DNA of 64,000 bases, from contig NZ_CP113056.1 of the NCBI RefSeq assembly GCF_026625645.1, positions 2,517,001 through 2,581,000 on the forward strand, read 5' to 3'. The notes under the pieces are model-generated. The model ran no database searches. It was not told the origin of the DNA and was given only the letters and a program-made list of their open reading frames with translations. This document shows, one piece after another, positions 45,013-52,654 of this stretch. This DNA is from Ancylobacter sp. SL191. Its GTDB lineage: Bacteria; Pseudomonadota; Alphaproteobacteria; Rhizobiales; Xanthobacteraceae. The translations under genes and the position numbers were made by a program. Every line of letters starts with the position of its first letter. Position 1 is the first letter of the stretch.

Positions 45013-45993
45013 ATGTCCAGCGTCACCGATGCCGCCGCCGCCCGCGCGCCCAGCTCCGCCGTCACTCCCGGCGCGAAGCCGACCATCCCGCTCTCCGGCT
45101 ACGCCTTCGCGGCGGGCGGGGCGATCCTGTTCGCCTCCAAGGGCATCATCATCAAGCTCGCCTATGCGGAAGGCGTCGATCCCGAGACGCTGCTGGCGCT
45201 GCGCATGCTGTTCTCGCTGCCCTTCTATGTGGTGATCGGCGCGCTGGCGCTGTTTCGGATGCGCGGTCAGGCCGAGCCGTTGCCCAGCGCGCGCATCGTG
45301 CTGTTCTCGGCGCTGGTCGGCGCGCTCGGCTATTGGTTCGCCAGCTACACCGACTTTCTCGGCCTGCAGTACATCTCGGCCTCCTATGCGCGGCTGATCC
45401 TGTTCACCTACCCGCTCTTCGTCGTGCTGTTCGGCGCGCTGCTGTTCAAGCTGCCGGTGAAGGGTAAGGCACTGTGGGCTTTCGCGGTGGCCTATAGCGG
45501 GCTGGCGCTGATCTTCGCGCAGAACTTTTCCCATCTCGGCCATGACGCGGTGCTGGGCACCGGGCTGGTGGCGCTGACGGCGATGAGCTTCGCGCTCTAT
45601 CAGGTGCTGGCGAGCCGGCTCCTGAAGCATATTGGTTCGGCGCTGTTCACCTGCATCGCCATGATCGCCGCCTCGGCCGCTGCGCTCGGCCAGTTTGCGG
45701 TGACGCATCCGCTGGAGAAGCTGATCGTTACCCCGCATGTATTCTGGCTGTCGGTCATGCTGGCCATCGGCGCCACCGTGCTGCCGACCTTCCTGATGAA
45801 CGCGGCGCTGAGCCGGATCTCGGCGCAGGCCAATGCGATGATCAGCACGATGAGCCCGGTCGCCACCATGGTGCTGGCGGTGCTCATCCTTGGGGAGCCG
45901 ACGACGGCGCTCGACGTGTTCGGCGCGCTGCTGGTCACCTTCAGCATCGGCTGGTTCACGTTGAGCGACCGCAAGAGCGGGCGTGGCGCCTGA
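45013..45993 (+). CDS. DMT superfamily (EamA) transporter
   Basis: A 326-residue ten-helix permease made of two EamA repeats: residues about 30-155 (GYAFAAGGAILFASKGIIIK, then YTDFLGLQYISASYARLILF) and about 175-315 (LTAMSFALYQVLASRLLKHI, LPTFLMNAALSRISAQANAM, VATMVLAVLILGEPTTALDV). The GEPxxxxxxxGxxLV motif near the end is typical of the second repeat. Such proteins export amino acids or small metabolites by proton antiport; the substrate is not visible. The ATG at 45013 follows CAGGGACA. The SDR gene converges with it, nine bases between stops. Confidence 0.92.
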   Translation: MSSVTDAAAARAPSSAVTPGAKPTIPLSGYAFAAGGAILFASKGIIIKLAYAEGVDPETLLALRMLFSLPFYVVIGALALFRMRGQAEPLPSARIVLFSALVGALGYWFASYTDFLGLQYISASYARLILFTYPLFVVLFGALLFKLPVKGKALWAFAVAYSGLALIFAQNFSHLGHDAVLGTGLVALTAMSFALYQVLASRLLKHIGSALFTCIAMIAASAAALGQFAVTHPLEKLIVTPHVFWLSVMLAIGATVLPTFLMNAALSRISAQANAMISTMSPVATMVLAVLILGEPTTALDVFGALLVTFSIGWFTLSDRKSGRGA

Positions 45994-46002
45994 GCGCGGC
46001 GA

Positions 46003-46794
46003 TCAATCCGTCTCGGTGTCCGGCGTCTGCCAGGCAAGGTGCTGGCCGCCATCGACCGCGATCATCTGGCCGGTGACGCTGGCGGCGGTGGCGAGGAACA
46101 GCACCGCCTGCGCGATCTCGCCGGGCGTCGGGCCACGCCCCATCGGCACGGCGCGGCTCTGATAGGCGAAGGCGTCGCCATCCTGCCGGTCATTGGCGAG
46201 CGTCGGGCCCGGCCCCACGGCATTGACGCGGATTCGCGGGGCGAGGGCCTGCGCCATCATCCGTGTCGCCGCCCACAGCCCGTTCTTCGAGATGCTGTAG
46301 GAGAGATAGGCTGGCGTCGGCTTCCACACACGCTGGTCGATGATGTTGACCACGGCGCCCGTCGCGCCCGCCGGCAGCGCAGCGGCGAAGGCCTCGGTGA
46401 GGAAGACCGGCGCGCGCAGATTGGCCGCCATGTGGCGCTCCCACAGCACGAGGTCGAGACGGCCCACGCCGTCCGGGCTGAATTCCGAGGCGTTGTTGAC
46501 CAGCAGCACCGGCGCGCCGAGTGCCTGCGTCGCGGCCGGCAGCAGCGCGGCCACCGCCGCCGGATCGGCAAGGTCACCCGTCACCAGTGCCGCGCGGGCG
46601 CCAAGGGCCCGCAATTCCTCCAAGGTCGCCTCGACAGCCGGGCGCGCGGTACGGGCGTGGACCGCCACGTCATAGCCCGCCCCCGCCAGAGCAAGGCTGA
46701 TCGCCCGGCCAATGCGCACACCGCCGCCCGTCACCAGGGCGATGGGGCGGTGGGGCGCCGGAACCGGCGGGGAGGCATTGTCGGTCGCAGTCAT
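46003..46794 (-). CDS. SDR oxidoreductase resembling pteridine reductase
   Basis: A 263-residue short-chain dehydrogenase. The cofactor motif is ALVTGGGVRIGRAISLALAG (about residues 19-38), of the T-G-x-x-x-R-x-G form found in PTR1/FolM pteridine reductases rather than the usual TGxxxGIG. Further PTR1-like features are VLLVNNASEFSPDGVGRL (NNAS-F), NIIDQRVWKPTPAYLSYSIS with the Asp, Tyr and Lys (Y-x-x-x-K), and VNAVGPGPTL. PTR1/FolM reduce dihydrobiopterin, dihydromonapterin or dihydrofolate with NADPH, so a pterin or folate role is plausible, though not proved. It converges with EamA and is divergent from the outer-membrane protein genes. Confidence 0.88.
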   Translation of the reverse strand: MTATDNASPPVPAPHRPIALVTGGGVRIGRAISLALAGAGYDVAVHARTARPAVEATLEELRALGARAALVTGDLADPAAVAALLPAATQALGAPVLLVNNASEFSPDGVGRLDLVLWERHMAANLRAPVFLTEAFAAALPAGATGAVVNIIDQRVWKPTPAYLSYSISKNGLWAATRMMAQALAPRIRVNAVGPGPTLANDRQDGDAFAYQSRAVPMGRGPTPGEIAQAVLFLATAASVTGQMIAVDGGQHLAWQTPDTETD

Positions 46795-47107
46795 GGAAAC
46801 CGTGTGGGTTGCTTCAGGCCAGCCTCTTACGCGATTACCCCCGGAAGCGGATCATTCCACCGCGTTAGTTCTTCATTCACCATGCATCGCAAACGGGTTG
46901 CGCAACTCAAGGATATCAACCCGTTCAGAGCGTGTGGTAATGCGATCATGGTTAATGACAGGCGCGTGATTGATAGTAAACCGCCTGTTAAACATAATAT
47001 ATCGTTACGTCCGACACTAAGATTCTGCTCATACATTTATGCGAGCGTCAGCGTTACTGAATTCAGGTGGAGCCGAGGGGCGACGCCTCGCGACGCAGGA
47101 GACGAAA
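46795..47107. promoter_or_regulatory. AT-richer control region upstream of the first outer-membrane protein
   Basis: This 313-base region is visibly lower in GC than its neighbours. AACGGGTTG (46892-46900) and CAACCCGTT (46917-46925) are perfect nine-base inverted arms 16 bp apart. Further on are a run of TTAAACATAATATATCG (candidate -10 TAATAT) and CGAGGGGCGACGCCTCG before the ribosome site GCAGGAGACGAAA at 47095-47107. The short open frames in it are not gene-like. It also carries the promoter of the SDR gene. Confidence 0.55.
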
Positions 47108-47731
47108 ATGTACAGCAAGATTCTGGCCGGCGCCGGCCTGGCGGCGGCTCTCATGGCCGTTCAGGTGGCAACCCCCGCGGCGGCCGCCGACCTTTCCTAC
47201 CCCGCGCCGGCCGCCTATGCGGCTCCGGCGCCGGTGTTCAGCTGGACCGGCTTCTATATCGGCGCCAATGCCGGTTATGGCTGGGGTGCGGCCGATGCCT
47301 CGGACGACACCAACGGGTTCCTCGGCGGCATCCAGGCCGGCTATAACTGGCAGACCGCCGGCAATTTCGTGCTGGGTATCGAGGCGGACCTCCAGGCCAG
47401 CAACATTGAGAGCCCGACCTACCAGCTCGATTACTTCGGCACGGTCCGCGCCCGCGCCGGCTTCGCCTTCGATCAGGCGATGATCTACGGCACGGGCGGC
47501 TTCGCCTATGGCCGCGGCACCTATCAGCTGAACGGACTGTCGAACGACCAGACCCAGACCGGCTGGACCATCGGCGCCGGTGGCGAATACGCCTTCGCGC
47601 CCAACTGGACGGTCAAGGCCGAGTATCTCTATCTCGACCTCGGCAAGGAGACCTACGACACCGCCGTCGGGCCGATCGATGTCGGCACCACCGCCAACAT
47701 CCTGCGCGCGGGCGTGAACTACAAGTTCTGA
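47108..47731 (+). CDS. Omp25/31-like outer-membrane beta-barrel protein (first of tandem pair)
   Basis: A 207-residue exported barrel. The signal peptide (KILAGAGLAAALMAVQVATP, cleaved after ...AAA near residue 26) is followed by PAPVFSWTGFYIGANAGYGW, the start signature of Brucella Omp25/Omp31 and rhizobial RopB-type porin-family proteins, then eight predicted strands with YFGTVRARAGFAF and the terminal ILRAGVNYKF ending in Phe. These proteins stabilise the outer membrane and bind lipopolysaccharide. GCAGGAGACGAAA is the ribosome site. It is the paralog of the gene at 48147, with clearly shared end motifs; a hairpin after the stop and an AT-rich upstream region suggest it is separately transcribed. 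Confidence 0.93.
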   Translation: MYSKILAGAGLAAALMAVQVATPAAAADLSYPAPAAYAAPAPVFSWTGFYIGANAGYGWGAADASDDTNGFLGGIQAGYNWQTAGNFVLGIEADLQASNIESPTYQLDYFGTVRARAGFAFDQAMIYGTGGFAYGRGTYQLNGLSNDQTQTGWTIGAGGEYAFAPNWTVKAEYLYLDLGKETYDTAVGPIDVGTTANILRAGVNYKF

Positions 47732-47790
47732 TCCTGGCTTCGAGGCGGGTCCGCCGCGGTCCAACGGCCCGATCCTGCCTCCACTTGCGG

Positions 47791-47820
47791 CGAGCGCCAG
47801 CGCGAAAGTGCTGGCGCTCG
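47791..47820 (+). terminator. Hairpin after the first outer-membrane protein
   Basis: CGAGCGCCAGC (47791-47801) and GCTGGCGCTCG (47810-47820) form an 11-pair stem with an eight-base loop, 60 bp after the stop. The T-content after it (TTGCGTTTC) is modest, so termination is likely but maybe incomplete. Confidence 0.7.
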
Positions 47821-48146
47821 TTGCGTTTCAAGGCGCTCGATATGCCGCGGGGTCAGGAATCTGTTGTTCTCGTGCAACAGGCCACCGGCATTCCACCGGC
47901 GATCATGGCGGAATTGTTGCGGCGCCGGGTTGCCGCGTTGGGGCGAAATTACCTCCACGAATCGAGCCGCCATGCGGGCTGCCATGCCCATTTCACAAGC
48001 ATGTGACAGCGGGTTTGGAGGCAATAATGGCGAATTCTGCCGCAATCCGGCCTTTGACACGCCTATCTGCCCTCCTATCTCACCTATCGAACGTGACGTG
48101 AAAGACCATCGTGCCGTTCCTGCCTATTGTTTCTCGGAGAGTATCC
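47821..48146. other. Intergenic region between the two outer-membrane protein genes
   Basis: I see no gene that I trust in these bases: the plus-strand frame 47785-48006 (73 codons) starts inside the hairpin and lacks a ribosome site. The segment is lower in GC than the genes and must hold the promoter of the second barrel gene. CTTGTTGTTCTCGTGC-like and TTCTCGGAGA-like stretches occur, but no clean promoter pair was found. Confidence 0.4.
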
Positions 48147-48791
48147 ATGAAGAAGATCATCAGCTCGGGCGTTGCCGTCGCCGCCCTGCTCGTCGCGGCG
48201 CCCGCTTTCGCCGCCGACCTGCAGCAGCCCTATCCCACCAAGGCGCCGGTCATCGCTCCCGCGCCGGTGTTCTCCTGGACCGGCTTCTACATCGGTGCCA
48301 ACGCCGGCTACGGCTGGGGCTCGGGTGAAGGCGCCGCCGACACGCTCGGCCTGAACCCCGATGGGTTCATCGGCGGTGGCCAGATCGGCTACAATATCCA
48401 GCTCGACAACAACATCGTCCTTGGCGTCGAGGCCGACATCCAGGGCAGCAGCCTGAAGGACACTGCCTTCGGCGTCGAGCAGAAGATGGACTATTTCGGC
48501 ACCGTGCGCGCCCGCGTCGGCTATGCCTTCGATCACATCATGCCCTACGTGACGGGCGGTTGGGCGTGGGGCCACAATGAGGTCACCAACGACCTCACCG
48601 GCAGCAGCGCCAACGGCACCCTGTCCGGCTGGACCATCGGCGGCGGCGTCGAGTACGCCTTCACCAACAACTGGACCGTCAAGGCCGAGTACCTCTACAT
48701 GGATCTCGGCGAGGACTACTATGACAGCATCGGCGCCGACAGCGGCCTGACGGCCAACGTCGTCCGCGCGGGCATCAACTACAAGTTCTGA
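48147..48791 (+). CDS. Omp25/31-like outer-membrane beta-barrel protein (second of tandem pair)
   Basis: A 214-residue barrel paralogous to the preceding gene. Signal peptide MKKIISSGVAVAALLVAAPA (mature end near residue 23), then PAPVFSWTGFYIGANAGYGW, MDYFGTVRARVGYAFDHIMP, LSGWTIGGGVEYAFTNNWTV and the terminal VVRAGINYKF. The loops (GAADTLGLNPDG, GVEQKMD, TGSSANG) differ from its neighbour, as expected for surface-exposed variation after duplication. The ATG at 48147 is preceded by CGGAGAGTATCC. A good terminator follows within 35 bases of the stop. The two genes likely respond to different conditions, since each has its own upstream region. Confidence 0.93.
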   Translation: MKKIISSGVAVAALLVAAPAFAADLQQPYPTKAPVIAPAPVFSWTGFYIGANAGYGWGSGEGAADTLGLNPDGFIGGGQIGYNIQLDNNIVLGVEADIQGSSLKDTAFGVEQKMDYFGTVRARVGYAFDHIMPYVTGGWAWGHNEVTNDLTGSSANGTLSGWTIGGGVEYAFTNNWTVKAEYLYMDLGEDYYDSIGADSGLTANVVRAGINYKF

Positions 48792-48824
48792 TGCCGCGGG
48801 CTCCGGCCCGGACGCTGAATGAGA

Positions 48825-48856
48825 AAGGCCCCGGACGGCAACGTTCGGGGCCTTTT
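48825..48856 (+). terminator. Rho-independent terminator after the second barrel gene
   Basis: AAGGCCCCGGAC (48825-48836) pairs with GTTCGGGGCCTT (48843-48854), 12 pairs with one G-U wobble and a six-base loop, followed by TTCCTTT. It lies 33 bp after the stop and before the convergent GST gene, so it may stop transcripts from both sides. Confidence 0.85.
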
Positions 48857-48882
48857 CCTTTGTGCCGCGCGGTCGAGGGCGA

Positions 48883-49488
48883 TCAGCTCGGGCGGGTTGC
48901 CTCGAAAGCGGGCACGCGCGCGGCGAAGCTGTCCAGCCAGTCGACGAGGGCGAGGTGATCTTCGCGCCAGACGCCGTGGAAGCGCAGATCGAGATAGCCG
49001 AGCGCGCAGGCGAGGGCGATCTCGCCGATATGCGCCGCACCGGTCACTTCCAGCGGGGCGGGCGGGGCGGATTCGAGAACCTTGAGCGCGCGCGCGACCT
49101 TTCCGGCCTGATTGTCCACCCAACTGGCCGAGCGCTGCTCCTCCGGACGGAAGCGGGTCTCATAGACCTGAAGCAGCGCCGCATCCATCAGCCCGTCGGC
49201 CAGCGCCTGCTGGGTGAGGGCGGTAAAGCGCGCCTCGCCGCCGACCGGCAGCACCACGCCGCCGCCCGCCTGTGCGTCCACATATTCCACGATCACCCGG
49301 GAATCGAACAGCGCCGGCCCGTCCTCGCGCAGCAGCACCGGAATCTTGCCCAGCGGGTTCTGCCCGCGCAGCGTATCGGCAGGGTTGGTGGTGTCGGCCG
49401 GCTCAATGTCGAGGTGGATGCCGCAGACGACGGCGGCGATCTTGACCTTGCGGCCGAACGGGGAGGCGGGCGAGGAACGCAGCTTCAT
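48883..49488 (-). CDS. Glutathione S-transferase family protein
   Basis: A 201-residue cytoplasmic GST-like protein. The N-terminal thioredoxin domain has RSSPASPFGRKVKIAAVVCG (about residues 4-23; Ser/Pro pattern of the beta/zeta-like GSTs), NPLGKIPVLLREDGPALFDS (about 45-64, the cis-Pro and ESxx region) and the SRVIVEYVDAQ helix; the C-terminal helical domain ends in FAARVPAFEATRP. The family conjugates or reduces with glutathione, substrates unknown. It converges with the barrel genes and is 101 bp from the cold-shock gene on the same strand, probably separate. No striking regulatory sequence. Confidence 0.9.
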   Translation of the reverse strand: MKLRSSPASPFGRKVKIAAVVCGIHLDIEPADTTNPADTLRGQNPLGKIPVLLREDGPALFDSRVIVEYVDAQAGGGVVLPVGGEARFTALTQQALADGLMDAALLQVYETRFRPEEQRSASWVDNQAGKVARALKVLESAPPAPLEVTGAAHIGEIALACALGYLDLRFHGVWREDHLALVDWLDSFAARVPAFEATRPS

Positions 49489-49590
49489 GGGACACTTCGC
49501 TCAGTTCGGGCCGGCGGCGCGAACGTGGCAGAACCCGCCCGCGGCCGGTCCCGGCCGTGGACGGGATATCTCGGCTTCACACCTGCCTTA

Positions 49591-49806
49591 TCAGTCGGCC
49601 CGCTGGAGGTCGATGGCCTTGGGGCCCTTGCCCCGCTTGTCCGGCTCGACCTCGAAACTCACCCGCTGCCCTTCGGCGAGCGTGCCCATGCCTGAGCGGG
49701 TGACGGCCGACACATGCACGAAGACGTCGCGCCCGCCGTCATCCGGGCGAATGAAGCCGTAGCCCTTTTCCGTGTTGAAGAATTTGACGGTACCCGTCGT
49801 CGCCAT
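49591..49806 (-). CDS. Cold-shock domain protein
   Basis: A 71-residue CspA-like single CSD protein. RNP1 is KGYGFIRPD (about residues 14-22) and RNP2 is DVFVHVSAV (about 27-35), the two RNA-binding strands, both intact. It binds single-stranded nucleic acid, likely melting mRNA structure. The start is the ATG at 49806 with a GAGGAGAG ribosome site; the longer frame back to 50391 belongs to a shadow of rlmJ. rlmJ stops 97 bp upstream, so the gene may be reached by read-through or have its own promoter. The usual long structured cold-shock leader is not obvious here. Confidence 0.94.
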   Translation of the reverse strand: MATTGTVKFFNTEKGYGFIRPDDGGRDVFVHVSAVTRSGMGTLAEGQRVSFEVEPDKRGKGPKAIDLQRAD

Positions 49807-49903
49807 ACGCCTGCTCTCCTCATCCCCCGAGGCCGCAAGGCCCGGTCGGATCAACCTGCGGAGCGTGGAAGCAAGACCAATGCCGGATGGATGTGACAGG
49901 CCT

Positions 49904-50785
49904 TCAACGTTCGGCGGTGATCCAGCCGATACGGACCCGGCCGGTGCCGTCGGTGGCGAGCACGCGCACGAGGGCGTTGAGCACGAGGCGCAGTTCCTCC
50001 GCGAGGACGAAGGGTGGGTTGACGATGATGAGCCCGCAGCCCGACAGTGCGTCCGCCTGACGGACGGCGCGCAGGTCGAACTGGATGTTGAGCACCTTCG
50101 GGATTCGGGCGCGCTCGATCTCGCGGCGGAAGCCGTCCACCGCGCGCACATCCTTGATCGGGTACCACAGCGCATAGACCCCCGTGGGCCAGCGCTTATG
50201 CGCCTCGATGAGCCCCTGCGCCATGCGGTGGAACTCGCCCGGTTCCTCGAAGGGCGGATCGACCAGCACCAGCCCGCGCCGCTCCTTGGGCGGCAGATAG
50301 GCGGTGAGCGCCTGCCAGGCATCGGTGGGCAGCACCTTCGTCCGTCCGTCGCGGCCGATGGCGTCGGTGAGCGACTCGCGCACGCCGCCAACCGTCTCGC
50401 AGAACAGCAGGCGGTCCTGCGGGCGGGTCAGCGTCTGCGCGATCAGCGGCGAGCCGGGATAATGGCGCAGCCGGGCGGCGAGCGCGGCGGGCGTGTCGCC
50501 GTCAACGCCGGGATTGATCGCGCGCACCACATCGAACCACGGCTTCAGCAGGGCGGCGACTTCAGGCGTGAACTCCGCGCGCAGCACGGCGCCGATGCCG
50601 CCCTCCCACTCCCCAGTGCGCTGGGCTTCCTCGCCGGCGAGGTCATAGAGGCCGGCGCCGGCATGGGTGTCGAGCACGCGGTACGCCGCGTCTTTCTGCC
50701 CGAGATAGGCGAGGATGCGGGCGAGCACGACATGCTTGACGACATCGGCAAAATTGCCGGCGTGGAAGGCGTGGCGATAATTCAT
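49904..50785 (-). CDS. rlmJ: 23S rRNA (adenine2030-N6)-methyltransferase
   Basis: A 293-residue RlmJ enzyme methylating A2030 of 23S rRNA. The N-terminal [20 protein letters not shown] (about residues 2-21) is diagnostic for the family, [12 protein letters not shown] (about 38-49) is the SAM motif, and [15 protein letters not shown] (about 168-182) contains the D-P-P-F catalytic motif of N6-adenine methyltransferases. The ATG at 50785 is used; the 50 residues before it overlap the RNase T2 gene and are not homologous. It follows the RNase T2 gene by 17 bp, so a secreted RNase, its partner and an rRNA methylase share a transcript, though probably without functional tie. Confidence 0.95.
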   Translation of the reverse strand: MNYRHAFHAGNFADVVKHVVLARILAYLGQKDAAYRVLDTHAGAGLYDLAGEEAQRTGEWEGGIGAVLRAEFTPEVAALLKPWFDVVRAINPGVDGDTPAALAARLRHYPGSPLIAQTLTRPQDRLLFCETVGGVRESLTDAIGRDGRTKVLPTDAWQALTAYLPPKERRGLVLVDPPFEEPGEFHRMAQGLIEAHKRWPTGVYALWYPIKDVRAVDGFRREIERARIPKVLNIQFDLRAVRQADALSGCGLIIVNPPFVLAEELRLVLNALVRVLATDGTGRVRIGWITAER

Positions 50786-50802
50786 GCGGGGTTCCGGCGG
50801 GT

Positions 50803-51474
50803 TCAGCCGCCCCGCATCGGGGGCATGGCGACGCGATCCGTGGTGCAGGCCTTGGCCGCCACCTCGGGACATGCGGTGAATTGGAAGGTGCGGCTCATGC
50901 AGACCCGCACTTCGCTGAGGCGCTTGTCGCTGCACTGGACCGAGATCATGTCCGCCCCCAGCCCCGGATTGGCGGCCCGGAAGGCGTCCGCCACCTCGCT
51001 AGGCGACACCATGCGGTAGTCGTCGAGCTTGCGGAACTCATCGGGAATGGTGACGCGGCTCTGCGCCAGCCGGACCTTCTCGAAATAGGTCGCCGAATCG
51101 AGACCCGAGCAGGTGCCGTGCTTGCGCCATTGGTGCAGCACAAGCTTGCGGCCCGGCATGATGTCGAGCATCGAGCGCACGATGGATTCCGCGACGAAGG
51201 GCGGGGGCTTCTGGCAGAATTGCGGCCAGCCGCGCTTCTCATATTGCGGCCATAGCCCATGCACCACGAAGGCATAGGGGCGGGCGGTGGCGGCGCATTG
51301 CATGGGATCGGCGTCGTCACCCTCGCCGGCGCAGTAGCTCGGCGACCAGGAAAGCGACAGCACGTAGAAATCGAAGTCACCCGGCCGATCGCGCGCGACG
51401 GCGGGCGCGGCCGCGAACACACCCAGCAGGGCGCCGACGGCCAGAAGCCCCCGTGCGCCGATGCCGAGGGTCAT
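50803..51474 (-). CDS. Secreted ribonuclease T2
   Basis: A 223-residue RNase T2 with an N-terminal Sec signal (LLAVGALLGVFAAAPAVARD, cleavage near residue 28). CAS I is PYAFVVHGLWPQYEKRG with the catalytic His at residue 72; CAS II is LVLHQWRKHGTCSGL with His114, Lys118 and His119. Residue 115, normally Glu in HEWxKHGTC, is Gln here, an important change because the Glu helps catalysis. Cys at 48, 60, 87 and 122 suit disulfides in the periplasm. The ATG overlaps the last bases of the upstream unknown secreted gene (51471-51474), so they are coupled. Likely role: scavenging RNA in the periplasm or outside. Confidence 0.92.
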   Translation of the reverse strand: MTLGIGARGLLAVGALLGVFAAAPAVARDRPGDFDFYVLSLSWSPSYCAGEGDDADPMQCAATARPYAFVVHGLWPQYEKRGWPQFCQKPPPFVAESIVRSMLDIMPGRKLVLHQWRKHGTCSGLDSATYFEKVRLAQSRVTIPDEFRKLDDYRMVSPSEVADAFRAANPGLGADMISVQCSDKRLSEVRVCMSRTFQFTACPEVAAKACTTDRVAMPPMRGG

Positions 51475-52064
51475 GGGCGCGCCATGCGGCAGTTCGGGGC
51501 ATAGGTCCAGGAGCGGTCGAGCCCCTCGACGCACCATTCCACGCCCCAGGAATAGCCGAGGAAGCCGCCATCCTCGACCAGCGAGTACCAGACGGTGCGG
51601 TGATGGCCGCCCTGCGCGACCTTGGTAACCGCCTTGCCGTCATAGGCGCCGCTGCCATAAGCACCTTCGCTGGTGAAGGCCGGCGTGCCCTCAAGGCCGG
51701 AGATGACAACATCTGCCTGGCAGTAGCGGCGGGGAATGTAGTCCTCGCCCCAGGGGCGGAAGGCGATCTCGCGTACCGGGCCGACGCTGTCGATGCTCAG
51801 CTTGGAGTTCCAGAACCGCTTCTCGGTCGTCGCGAACTCGCTGCGGATGCGCTTCAGCGCCTCCGGCGTGTCGCAGGCCGGCACCTTGCCGCTGTAGTTC
51901 GGGCCGGACAGCCAGAAATTCTTCTCGAAGAAGTTCGCCGCCTGCGCCCCGGAGAGCGACGCCGCCAGCAGGCCGGCGGCCGCGAGGCCGATGCCGAGCC
52001 GGCGCGTGGCGCGCGTCATCGTGCGGCGCGACGTCGTGGCGGCATGGTTTTCTTCGGTACGCAT
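51471..52064 (-). CDS. Secreted Cys-containing protein of unknown function, coupled to RNase T2
   Basis: I do not recognise this 197-residue protein. A hydrophobic signal segment (IGLAAAGLLAASLSGAQAAN, with cleavage near residue 43 from the ATG at 52064, or near 28 from an ATG at 52019) leads to a compact domain with four Cys (in VPACDTPEALKRI, RRYCQADVV, VEWCVEGLD and YAPNCRMA), enough for two disulfides. Conserved-looking aromatic motifs are FWLSGPNYSGK, REIAFRPWGEDYIPRRY, and HHRTVWYSLVEDGGFLGYSWG. The last four bases overlap the RNase T2 start, so it could be an exported helper or inhibitor of the RNase, but that is inference from coupling alone. Confidence 0.72.
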   Translation of the reverse strand: MRTEENHAATTSRRTMTRATRRLGIGLAAAGLLAASLSGAQAANFFEKNFWLSGPNYSGKVPACDTPEALKRIRSEFATTEKRFWNSKLSIDSVGPVREIAFRPWGEDYIPRRYCQADVVISGLEGTPAFTSEGAYGSGAYDGKAVTKVAQGGHHRTVWYSLVEDGGFLGYSWGVEWCVEGLDRSWTYAPNCRMARP

Positions 52065-52177
52065 GGCACGTCTCCCAGACCCGTGTGGTCCCAGCCCCTC
52101 TTGGCGCGAAGATGCGTCGGGGGCGAGGGCCGGTCAATAACGGCAAGGCCACACCCCCTGAGAATCCGCACCCTGCG

Positions 52178-52531
52178 TCAGATGAGGCGGATCACGTAGA
52201 GCTTGCGCGTGGTCTCCACCACCTCCCACACGCCCTTGAAGCCCGGCCGGATGACGAAGCTGTCGCCGGCGGTGAGCCGCACGGGCGGCGCGCCGTCCTC
52301 GTGCAGGATGGAGACGCCGGAGAGCAGGGAGCAGAACTCCCACTCCTCATAATCCACTCGCCACGAGCCGACGCTCGATTCCCACACGCCGGCGAACAAT
52401 GCGTTGTCCGGCAGGGTTTCGAGATTCCAGGTCAGGTGCCGCGGATCGCCGGCGACGATGCGTTCCGGCAGCGGCGCGGTTTCCTCCGGCGTACCGAGAT
52501 TGTCGGGGTCGAAGCGGAGCAGGAAGGACAT
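52178..52531 (-). CDS. Cupin domain protein (cupin_3/EutQ-like)
   Basis: A 117-residue single-cupin protein. The barrel has SSVGSWRVDYEEWEFCSLLS (about residues 53-72) and GDSFVIRPGFKGVWEVVETT (about 90-109), the two cupin motifs; metal-binding His are mostly replaced (E-E-W-E-F-C), so metal binding is doubtful, as in some cupin_3 (ureidoglycine aminohydrolase-related) members. It is the third gene after the biuret-hydrolase-like enzyme and the NCS2 permease on the same strand, 123 bp from the permease. A binding or housekeeping role for the same nitrogen substrate is a fair guess; activity unknown. Confidence 0.85.
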   Translation of the reverse strand: MSFLLRFDPDNLGTPEETAPLPERIVAGDPRHLTWNLETLPDNALFAGVWESSVGSWRVDYEEWEFCSLLSGVSILHEDGAPPVRLTAGDSFVIRPGFKGVWEVVETTRKLYVIRLI

Positions 52532-52654
52532 GGAGACCTCAAGGGAATGGCGCCGGCGACAGAAACGGCGCGGCCCATCCTGTGCGATGCGCCGCGCCGC
52601 CTCAAGCCGCTTCGATCCGCCCCCCGGAGGATCGAGGCGTTATTCCGATGCCGC

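Noticed and set aside
46827..47036. A 69-codon minus-strand frame in the AT-rich region upstream of the first barrel gene
   Set aside because: No ribosome site, and it lies across the promoter region and inverted repeat; composition not convincing.
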